A stretch of DNA of 64,000 nucleotides, taken from assembly GCA_024811115.1 (NCBI GenBank), contig JAKOGH010000002.1, forward strand, positions 62,001 to 126,000. Reading direction: 5' to 3'. The stretch is from Terana coerulea. Taxonomy: Eukaryota; Basidiomycota; Agaricomycetes; Polyporales; Phanerochaetaceae. Both the position numbers and the translations under genes were made by a program. The notes under the pieces are model-generated. The model worked only from the letters and a program-made list of their open reading frames with translations. It ran no database searches and was not told where the DNA came from. This document shows, in pieces, positions 47,936 to 56,489 of this stretch (its first letter is position 1; each line of letters begins with the position of its first letter).

Positions 47936-49764
47936 TCACGCATACTTCCAGATCACGTAGAGACACGACCTTCCTCGACCTTCGTTCACGTTTGTCGTAA
48001 GACCATCCCAGCCCTTCGGAGGCTCTTCCACTACGGCGTCAGATCTTAATAGCTGCACCTCCTTCACCCTTCGCCTGTCCTTCCCCGCGCTGTCGTACTT
48101 TGGCATGATGTACCTCGAACGGAAGCCGCCCTGTGCGCCTCGAGACACGTCGTCGCACGCCAGATCCGCCACTTTCTGGATCTGCACCTCGAACGAGGCG
48201 GCCGCTGCGGCGGGGTCGACAGTGTATTCGGGAACAAGCCATACGTATTTCCCTCCGAAGAGATGGTTGATGTCGGGGTTTTGGCCGTGGTACTCCCAGA
48301 TAGCGTCCTCCGGCTCGGAGTCGGCTTCGTCGCTATAGCACACCTAACATACGTGCAATACAGGTCATATCACTTTATGTTCGGTGAATAGTAGCTGAGG
48401 AACCGTACCTTGAGTGACTTGATGAATTGACTACTGGCACCATTGGCCGACTTGCTGAAAGGGCTGATGGATCCCGGGACCAAGGATGAGAAGGACCTGT
48501 GCGGCATAAGCTCGCCAAACGATGAGGCAACCCGGAGATGAGACAGCGCACCATGAGCTCGTTGACGCAGTTTTCCACACGACATACAAAAGCCCCTTCT
48601 CCGTCGACTTCTCAACCTTTCGGCCCTTGTTCAAGTCATTGATGCAGTACCCCTGCCAGCCTGCTGGCGGTCTGGTCAATGGCTTGTCGACTCTACAGAG
48701 CCCGACTTCGGTGATCTTCTCTGTCAGCTTCCTGTCCGCCCTCGGCAGGACGTAGAGGAAGTCGCCGCCTGCGCGTCTAGCGAGGTCGTCCAGCTTCGGG
48801 TCTTCGTGCGGGAGGATGAGGACGTCGAAGGAAGTCGCGGCTTTGGTGGCATCGGTCGTGTAGTGGGGCACAAGCCAGGCAGACCTGTTCAAAGGATGTC
48901 AGTGCGGGATACGGATAATAGCGGAGAACGGGAGGCGCACTTGCCGCTACCGTTGAAAGCGATATTTGCGTCCAGGCTGTTGATCTCGCGGAGGCAATCT
49001 TCTGGATCGTCGTCGTCGTCATTACCGTAGACAACGTTCAAACGTTGAATGTACTCCTTCGTAGTACCGCTACTACGCGCCGAGAGATATCCACTATTCC
49101 GGAGGCTTGGAACCGCGAGCGAAAGCACTGGCCTATGAGCCCATCATACTCAGATCCGAAGTGCACATTATACGACGGCGTGGCTCACCTGTCCTCATCA
49201 ACCGGTGCGGTCTTCATCAAAACATACAGTCTCCCTTTCCGTCTTCCTTTGTTTACGTCGGTGCTCATCACGTCCCACCCAGCCGGCACACTGTTCACCG
49301 GGGTGTTACTCCTGAGCAGCGCAGCGCACGTCACTTTCCGTGGCTCGGCTCTGTCCGCGCGCGCAAAGACATATCGGTACCCGCCGCCGGAGCCCTTCGC
49401 AAGGTCGTCCAGCTTCGGGTCGGCATGGTGCTGTAGAACGACGTGGAATGACGTCGCCGCGGCGTCGATAGATGTGGTATAGGTGGGGACGAGCCACACA
49501 CGCCTGCATATTATGGGTGAATATGAGAGTTGAACATGGAAAATGGCCCGGGTCGGAGAATTCGAGTTGCTTACTTTCCACCATACCGGTAGTTGATGTC
49601 GTTGCTCAGTCCTGTGAGTTCACGCAGCGCATCTGACGGAGCTTCCGAAAGCGAATCGCCATATCTGACCTGCACCAAGTCGTCAGATTACTGGTCAGAT
49701 ACCAACGAAGCACAGAAGCACGTACTTGGAGGTCACAAACATACTCCCTTCGTTCCGCCGACAT
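47936..49764 (-). CDS. three-unit protein with MABP-like beta-prism repeats
   Basis: ATG 49764 (MSAERREYVCDLQ), with an alternative in-frame ATG upstream at 49839. The protein consists of three similar units of roughly 130-150 residues, each starting with a variable GD-containing stretch and then WLVPxYT...A..SF, a DLA motif, a basic segment, P-x-GW and a D/N-x-N-x-GR...LYV-x-K/WK end. Unit 1: VWLVPTYTT, PAGWDVMSTDVNKGR; unit 2: AWLVPHYTT, PPAGWQGYCINDLNKGR and LLYVVWKTA; unit 3: VWLVPEYTV, PPKGWDGLTTNVNEGRG and LYVIWKYA, TGA 47936-47938. Introns fall at equivalent places in the units (after GGK or GSGK, and before the next unit), as after tandem duplication. The PPxGW..DLNKG..LYL pattern is like the MABP beta-prism of MVB12/DENN proteins. 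No signal peptide; function unknown. Confidence 0.7.
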
Positions 49765-50216
49765 GGTGAGCCACAGACGTGGTAGAAAGTTGAAGTCGCT
49801 GCATAGCTCTGGAATGTGTGAATATATAGTGTCCACCACGCCTTTGCATCATGTCTGCAACTGCCGGATTGTGGATAAGTGGATATATGCGTCATGTCTG
49901 TGTATAGGGCATGGGCTACACGCGCCGTTCAGGGTCCTCTTGGTGCGCAGTCGAACGTTCTGAATGTCTTCAAACAATCGATGAGGAAAGCAGTGTAAGA
50001 ATTCCAAAGCGTACAATAATACAGATAAAAAATCTTCGTCGCAATAAGTCAAGATTTGAGCTTTTTCGTGGTTCTCAAGGGGCTCCATGAAGGGTCATAA
50101 CTCGAGCGTAACACCGGCAAGAACTGGTAGTCACGGAGTTCCTTTGGACATGAATAAGCAACGGAAGCATGGAAATCTAGGTGATGGGCACACACCTGTT
50201 ACGGCTTCTCTTCCCT
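49765..50216. other. intergenic
   Basis: Upstream of the repeat protein and downstream of the SUR7-like gene. An AT-rich TATATA-like word (about 49822-49830) lies roughly 60 bases upstream of the ATG. No gene seen. Confidence 0.45.
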
Positions 50217-51071
50217 TCAACCATAATATCCGTCTCCGTACCATCCGTGTTTCCTTTTGATCCCGCAGCAGCGACAAGCAATAGCACTCAGCATGATAAC
50301 ACCCAGCCATGACATTGCAACCGCCGCGACTATCATCCACACGGCATTTCCAAAGGAGATCGTCAACAATCCACCAAACTCCTGCTTGATTTTGTTGTTT
50401 GCGATGATGACGAGCGCCAGGTCCGCGGCGAGCACGACGCTGCCGACCACCGCGGCCAAAATCCCATCAATGAGCGTCAGGATCGTCATGCATTGCGATC
50501 GGGTGAAGAGGCTGCCGAGCAGCGCAGCCAAGGCAAGCCCGGCCGCGATCGGATGTAGAATAAGCAGGACAGTGAGCGTCTTGAGGACGACGTTCGTGAC
50601 CGAGGTGGGGAAGCCCGCCAGGGCGAGCACGTCCGCCGGGATTGTGTACCCGAGCTTGGGCGCCGTGCATTCACCGTCGTTCGTGAGGATGGTCGGCAGG
50701 TCGAGCACGCTTGACGCGCAAAACCCCCACACGCCGAAGCGCAGGTTCGTCGCGATAGACGTCGCGGGTTGGTTGTCTGCGGTGTTGAAGTTGAGTTGGA
50801 GGAGGTATATGGGTTTGATGATAGGCAGGGATAGTGCAGCAAGAAGGTATAGGATAAAGGCAGCGAGGAGAGCGAGGACGAGGATGACATGTGCACAGTG
50901 GTAGCGCTGCGTGGAATGCCATCTTGAGTGAGAGCGGCGGGATGGGAAGCACGGGAGGCAAAAACGCCGGCGGTGGTGGTGTCGGTGGTGTCGTCGGTCG
51001 TCGTAGCTGTGGTGGCGACGATGGTGCGGCTGATATCCGCCGTCACCCTCCTCAAGGATGATTTCAGGCAT
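50217..51071 (-). CDS. SUR7/PalI-family membrane protein
   Basis: Single-exon tetraspan protein of the SUR7/PalI group (eisosome-associated or pH-signalling membrane proteins). ATG 51071 (MPEIILEEGDGGYQ), stop TAA or TAG at 50217. A His/Arg-rich N-tail (HHRRHHSYDDRRHHRHHHRR) precedes helix 1 (VILVLALLAAFILYLLAAL). The large extracellular loop contains the family signature FGVWGFCASS, a Cys and LGYTIP. Helices 2-4 are VLKTLTVLLILHPIAAGLAL, LIDGILAAVVGSVVLAADLA and WMIVAAVAMSWLGVIMLSAI. A Cys-rich C-tail (ACRCCGIKRKH) may be palmitoylated. The histidine tail is longer than usual and could bind metal. Confidence 0.85.
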   Translation of the reverse strand: MPEIILEEGDGGYQPHHRRHHSYDDRRHHRHHHRRRFCLPCFPSRRSHSRWHSTQRYHCAHVILVLALLAAFILYLLAALSLPIIKPIYLLQLNFNTADNQPATSIATNLRFGVWGFCASSVLDLPTILTNDGECTAPKLGYTIPADVLALAGFPTSVTNVVLKTLTVLLILHPIAAGLALAALLGSLFTRSQCMTILTLIDGILAAVVGSVVLAADLALVIIANNKIKQEFGGLLTISFGNAVWMIVAAVAMSWLGVIMLSAIACRCCGIKRKHGWYGDGYYG

Positions 51072-51843
51072 GACGGTTCATAAAAGGGCGTGGTTGGCGT
51101 GCAATGAGTGTCAATTCGCGAGCCAAGTACTTATGGAGATGCAGATGGTCCGGTCGCAGCGGGGCGTACACAGGGGGTATCTTCAAAGCAAAATTAAATG
51201 AGACAAGTCATGGAATACGATGATCCTGCACGACTCACAAGGGTATCGCAGTCAAAGTTGACCTCAGAGAGGATGAGAGCAGGAGACCAAGAAAGTCAAG
51301 CGCGCATTGCTTGAGTCTGGGCCAACCTTAACTTGAACATTGAGCCGTAGATCCGATCTATGCTTATGTAATACTTATGATCAGAGTTGGGCGTCTATCT
51401 GCTTAGACCATTGCAATCAATATTTGGACCCGGTGTTTTCTCCTGACTGCCATGTTCCTGACTTTCTTTCCTTGTGGTAGAGGACAATTCAACATGTTGT
51501 GATACTTAGAAATGTTGAACACGTCTTTCTACATTCTCATTGCTCACTCAAACCTGCCACAATGTCTCATTACGTGCTTCACCTTGCTTGTTGTCGCGTG
51601 GATGTTGCTTGAATCATGACACGTGTCAATGCTGCCAGCTGGTACATGAGTAACAAACCTCTCTTATTGCTGACTGCATCTTTGCTTTAGAAGACACTCC
51701 AGTGGTGGATGCTAGCCGCGCTGAAGTACTCTGTGAGATGCAGTGCAAATTTGGTGAGCACAGAAATATTCAATCTCATATAGATCGTGCCAGCTGACGT
51801 TGAATTGGTGTTGCGCAGGAATTTGGGAGTTGCGCAATACACA
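51072..51843. other. intergenic, SUR7 promoter side
   Basis: No gene seen. From about 51340 onward the sequence becomes AT-richer and CpG-poor, leading into the decayed MYND relics. Confidence 0.5.
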
Positions 51844-53135
51844 ATGCCCCCAAATCAGAGTCCCGAACAGCTCACTGAAATGCTGCGCAAAGCTCATCAG
51901 GAAAAAAGGCTTCCAAGGCTTGCAACAACTCCAAGTCACTGAAGTAGTCCATACTGACCTGGACTCATGCGCAGAGAAGTGTCTGGATACTTATATCTTC
52001 AGTGACATGCCCGATGTTCTTCTCAGTATCTGCCACAACCAGTTCATATATTCTCCCAGGCAGATGAGCAAATCATAGGAATCTCCAACCCAGGTATGCT
52101 CGCCCAACCTTGGATGATTCCCCAACTTTTAACTTCATACAGGCCTACATGCAAGCAACATACATAGCCCTTAGCAAATGTATCATCTATTTCACGGGAT
52201 ACATGGGGAAATGCAGACATTGAAGACCATCGTCACAATAGAGCAGAGCATGTTTTAGTGTGTAGTCATGCATTCTGCTCTTTCCTCTGGTCGACTGTCA
52301 CTCCGGACTTCCAACACACCCACCAAGAGCACATTGAATGCCTTAACCTGATAGTTGTGCTGATTGAGCCATTTGTTGGCTTGTATATTGCCTATCAATA
52401 TGCTATACTTCATTTCTTTCACCATTACATACATCTAATGCTTTGTGATTCTTAACAGTGTAAAGTGCCCGGCCCTTGCTAACACCTGTCAGTCATTTCA
52501 TGATGACTTCTTAGCTTGCTTCAATCTATGATGTTGACTCAAAGGATGAGTTCCTGGTCAAATTGCTTCCATTACAATTTCAAAGGGAAGAACAAATCAA
52601 TGACAGGGTGTCCATCAATAAGTTTCTAAAGAAGACGCTCATTGAGAGACACTGTCTGGATGCTGTTGTGGAGAAGTTTGCCCTGCTACTAAGGGCTGAT
52701 GTTGTTCTTGATAACTCCCTCTTTGAACATTTGGTTTTTTTGCAGATGATTTTGGACCATCTTCCCAAACTGCTCTTGACAAGGCTTTTCAAGAGTACTC
52801 TTCTGAAATGCATCATAGCAGCACTACAAAGGCAACTCTGTATGGGTATGCCCAATTTTGAGATTGGATATCAGGCAAAGAAAGAGGTGGTTTTGATACT
52901 GTGGTGAATAAGAAGCTCTATGGCAGAATGATTGCTCACTGATTACAGTGAATGAAGCACAATACTCCTGGCAGCTTTTGACAAGAACACCATGGGTTTG
53001 CAGTTCAATAATGCTGCTGGCACGCCTATGGTGGATATATTGGATAACATTGAGAAACTGAAAATCTTGCACATTATGCCGATGTCACTTATTCTTGCCT
53101 TGGGAAAGAATAACCTCAACCACTACCGCTATTAG
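51844..53135 (+). pseudogene. MYND-family relic, copy 6a (no zinc finger)
   Basis: Family similarity is readable but broken. ATG 51844 gives SPEQLTEMLRKAHQEKR, matching the N-terminus of copies 4 and 5, then a stop; the next family segment (SICHNQFIYSPRQ) is in another frame. Then come FCSFLWSTVTPDF (about 52268), a long segment 52563-52904 with KFLKKTLIERHCLDAVVEKF and ALQRQLCMG, and DNIEKLKILHIMP, closing at TAG 53133-53135. No finger exon follows. CpG is extremely rare (one in 52501-52920). Most likely a decayed gene, though a finger-less protein cannot be excluded. Confidence 0.72.
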
Positions 53136-53290
53136 GACCCTGATGAACAAGTGTGTTCATCACACACCTTTAGTGTCTATGGAATTCATCCACTTTAGGG
53201 GTATCTTATAGTGATCTATCTGGCTTTATACCAGCTTACTGAGCATTTGGCACAAATGTGAAATGAATGTGCCAGACAAAGTGCGGATAG

Positions 53291-54200
53291 ATGCTACGAG
53301 AGCTTCACTGCAACATTCTATCCTGTTGCTTTAACCTCTGTGCCTTTCTGTGGTCAACTATCACGCCTGGCATTCAGCCCAGGAAGAAAAGCCAGTGGTT
53401 TATTCTAAATGGCATAACCATCGTTCTTGAGCCTCTCAGTGCTGTATATAAGTCATACCAGTACGCACCTTCCAGTTCTTGTCATATTGTCTCATTTGCT
53501 CATGAGTCGTCCTCTGAACCAGTAGCGTGTGCTTGGGGCTGGCCGTATCTGAACTAATAAGCTATCTCAGGCTTATATCCTGGCTCGCAGACTCCAAATG
53601 ACAATAGAGATAACCTTTCCATTACAGCATTGCCTCTGCTAAACTTGGAACTGGGAAGGATAAATGAAGCTAAGGCTGGAAGTGAGGCTATGCACCAGTT
53701 TTGAAGGAAACAATTGTGAACAGAGACTATATTGGCGCCTTTGCTGAGAAATTCTTGACACTCCTACGAACTGAGGAAATACTCAAAAGGCTTCTCTTAG
53801 AACATTTGATGGTGTTGCGCGTTATCTCAACTCACATCCTGGAGCTGCTGACAACAATGCTCACCAATGGAACATTTGTAGGATGCATCATGGCTGCTTG
53901 CCAAAGACAGATGTGCATGGGTACTTCCAGCAACAACCTCAAATATGAGATTTTGAAGGAAGTTGGGATGCCCCTATGGTAAGCACAGTCTTGTAAATGG
54001 AAAGAGTGACTTGGAATGCTTGGCTGAATAAATTACAGCATACTTTTACCGTCCTTTTCTCGTCCTACACTCGACCGAATGTGCTGGTGGCGAGCATATG
54101 ATGGAATTATTGTAACATGTTGAAAGGCTTAAAATTATGCAAATACTGCCCGAGTCGCTTTTCATTGCCTTTCAAAGCAGGACATTCATCATTACGGTTA
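53291..54200 (+). pseudogene. MYND-family relic, copy 6b (no N-terminal exon)
   Basis: A second partial copy directly behind 6a. It starts within the second-exon type segment: CNILSCCFNLCAFLWSTIT, followed (from 53701) by a long-exon segment with RDYIGAFAEKFLTLLRTEE, ILELLTTMLTNGTFVGC and IMAACQRQMCMG. A fragment VERLKIMQILPESLFIAF ends at about 54200. The N-terminal exon is missing and no finger follows within 360 bases. The next recognisable family part is the finger exon at 55325, beyond the MITE, so 6b and copy 7 may be two halves of one broken gene. Confidence 0.7.
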
Positions 54201-54561
54201 GTGCTCGTATGCGTACATACTACACTATCTTTGATATAACTATAATTCCCATACTCCTTTCGTAAACTGCAAAGCATGTTATTCTCATTGTTCGGCATTT
54301 CATTGAATGCATTGAGAGAATGGGAATGACTGAACTAAGGTATATTCAGCATATTCAGCTTAGTATATATACAAGTATTCTAGGACCCCTGGAACTACTA
54401 AGACTCCTGGTACAATACTCAGGTCTAGCTATTCTAAGTGATCTACACATGTGGCATATGGCGAGTGGTCAGGAGACACTACTCTAGTCCATAGAATACC
54501 CGAGGTTGTACTCTGGATCTCCTATGTCCATATTGGGCAATAGTCCTTGTGGCGCTGATAG

Positions 54562-55224
54562 TAGTGTTGCCGTGACTTGAATTGAATTGACTGTGACTTG
54601 ACTTTTGATGACTGATCCTTTTGGGACAGTCAAGTCAAGTCAAGTCGTTCCTGATCAACTTGACTGCAACTTCAGTTGACTTCAATCAGTCCCTGACAGA
54701 CTTCAGAGTGAGTTCCGCAGCCTCTGAGCCATATACCCATATTTTCGGGGTGGGTGCATGCTCTATGGATTGTTCATGGCGTATCCTAGTATCTCTACCT
54801 ACATAGTATGGCTGCAAGGACGTGAAATTCGACTGCAAACGTCGGAGATGGCACAGGCTTCTCCATCAGCGCACGGCGCTAATAATGCTGATCCGCGCAC
54901 CAGCTCCCGGTGGGCGCCTAAAGCTGATGTTCGCAGTCTCACTTGTTGCACACTCTCGCGGCGGCAAAGGGTATATAATAAATGACATATCCATGAAAAT
55001 GATGTCAAATGGGCCCAGTGAGTATTTTATCTCGTTTGAGGGCGGTAAAGCACGATTTGCGCTAAGGGTGACCAGTACCTTCCAATTCGGGATGCAGTCG
55101 TGACTGCAGTCACAAGTCAAGCCGAGTCAAGCCGACGCATCAGCTAATGAATTGACGTGACTTGACTGCGGTGTGACTTGGCTTTGATGACTTGCGACTT
55201 TCCAGTCAGGTCACGGCAACACTA
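54562..55224 (+). mobile_element. hAT-type MITE, copy 2
   Basis: 663-base element with terminal inverted repeats TAGTGTTGCCGTGAC / GTCACGGCAACACTA, flanked by a perfect 8-base duplication GCTGATAG (54554-54561 and 55225-55232). The subterminal region has TCAAGTCAAGTCAAGTC-type repeats. The interior matches copy 1 (33817-34483) reverse-complemented with few differences. No transposase is encoded. The perfect duplication and intact ends mark this as the younger insertion. It lies between the N-terminal and finger parts of the MYND relics. Confidence 0.93.
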
Positions 55225-55324
55225 GCTGATAGGCGCTCGTGCATAGCAGCGGCTAGGCGCTTATATTCTGACATGCATCAAAAGTGTGCGCAGCCGCCTC
55301 AAGCCCCGACAGAGGTTTCCTCCG

Positions 55325-55754
55325 ATGTACCACGTCATCCGTGTCTTACGGGAACACTTGCTACCCGTCGTTGATAAGCTGCACAAAAAGCGGTGAAGAG
55401 AGTTCATCCCAGCCCTTGAAGTGCTAAGCGAAGTCCGAGAGGTACTACGGCTTAGGGCTGGGGAGGTGTTGGACGACATCGAGCGGCCCGAGGACACTCG
55501 GTGGTGGAAGACGGAAGGATGTCATTTGACGGATTGCGGCTGCGCGGGCAGATGTCCCTATCACCGCGTGCGTATGTGCATGGGCTGTTGGAGGGTACTG
55601 TACTGCTGCAAGCAATGCCAGGCACGGTAGGGTTTCATGCGCATCACAATGTAAAGCTTTCATTGACACATTGAATACTAGTGACTGGAAAGATCACAAA
55701 CCGCTATGCCGCAAGGTCGCCCGTGGAAGAGAGCCGACGAGAGGCAAAGGGTAG
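55325..55754 (+). pseudogene. MYND-family relic, copy 7 (finger exon with internal stop)
   Basis: The helical segment (MYHVIRVLREHLLPVVDKLH) is followed by an in-frame TGA at 55394-55396, after which the same frame resumes with PALEVLSEVREVLRLRAGE and the intact finger WWKTEGCHLTDCGC, HRVRMCMGCWRVLYCCKQCQ. The last intron (donor GTAGGG, acceptor CTAG) is in the family position and the last exon reads DWKDHKPLCRKVARG, TAG 55752-55754. The Met at 55325 is internal in homologues, so this is the 3' part of a gene. Unlike 6a and 6b it is not CpG-poor. Confidence 0.8.
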
Positions 55755-55963
55755 CGATACTTTTCTAATAGCACTTTAGCTCTCTAAGTCATTGTCCGTA
55801 TGCTTCGACATTCAATTTTCTTGCGTATATCGTACATGACGCAGGTTCTTGAGCATTTCCGAGTCGTGAGTTCAACATCTGCAAGCATTCGACTCGCTTT
55901 TGCAGCCACAGTCCTGCCCGGATCAGGAGCACTGGCCGCAGTACAACTCCCAGTCAGCAACGT

Positions 55964-56190
55964 TTAATAGAGACATAGACGTGTGCTCACGTTAGAGGTA
56001 TGCTTCTTGTTCACGCAGTCGTTGCAATCGCATTTACCCTTAGGGCAGCCGCAGCCAGTGCCTTCAGCCCCACAGGTACTATAATTAAATGAACGTTCAG
56101 AGCCATGAGCTTTCATCGAGTGAGCCTAGGCAGCGGATTTACTTACCTGCAATTGTTCTGGCAAACACAGTCTCCAGCCTCAGCAGGCAT
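55964..56190 (-). CDS. metallothionein
   Basis: A tiny cysteine-rich metal-binding protein that buffers copper, zinc or cadmium in the cytosol. Start ATG 56190: MPAEAGDCVCQNNC, then a GTAAGT donor splitting a Ser codon. The acceptor is TATAG near 56081, followed by STCGAEGTGCGCPKGKCDCN and DCVNKKHTSN. The core has nine cysteines in C-x-C and C-x-x-C spacing (GCGCP, KCDCNDC). Read on without a further intron, it ends at TAA 55964-55966 with the tail VSTRLCLY, giving 52 residues; a GTGAGC right after HTSN could be another donor, so the C-terminus is uncertain. A TATA box lies about 95 bases upstream of the ATG. It is too short for ordinary gene finders. Confidence 0.85.
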
Positions 56191-56489
56191 GTTGTAGTTC
56201 AGTTGAGATTGGTTAGTTGACTAAGTTGTGTGTGTGTATTGTTAACGGGAAGGTATGCTGAGCATCCCGCGCAATATGTGGTTTATATAGGAGTTACCCT
56301 GGTATAGGAGGAGCTCCTGACGTAGCCCGATTGCAGCCTCAGCGACGCGTGGTGGGTGCAATGAAGTCAAGCATGATTAGCCGATTACTATAGGCGAGTA
56401 TATGCCGTGAATACAAATATGCAGTAGAAACCGGGCTTGTATTGTTGTGAAGAGCAAACTTCTCAGGAGAATGGAGGACGGAGGCTTCA
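56191..56489. other. intergenic, metallothionein promoter
   Basis: Just under 300 bases between the metallothionein ATG and the 3' end of the HSL-type gene, both minus strand. It holds the TATA box described next and a GTGTGTGTATTG run. Confidence 0.55.
56282..56289 (-). promoter_or_regulatory. TATA box of the metallothionein gene
   Basis: TATATAAA on the minus strand, about 92 bases upstream of the ATG at 56190. Strong TATA boxes are usual for inducible, highly expressed genes. No metal-response element was firmly recognised. Confidence 0.6.

Noticed and set aside
54758..54985. Protein frame shared by the two MITE copies (also 34069-34290)
   Set aside because: The conservation is explained by repeat identity; the frame has no family, no proper gene structure and is too short for a transposase.
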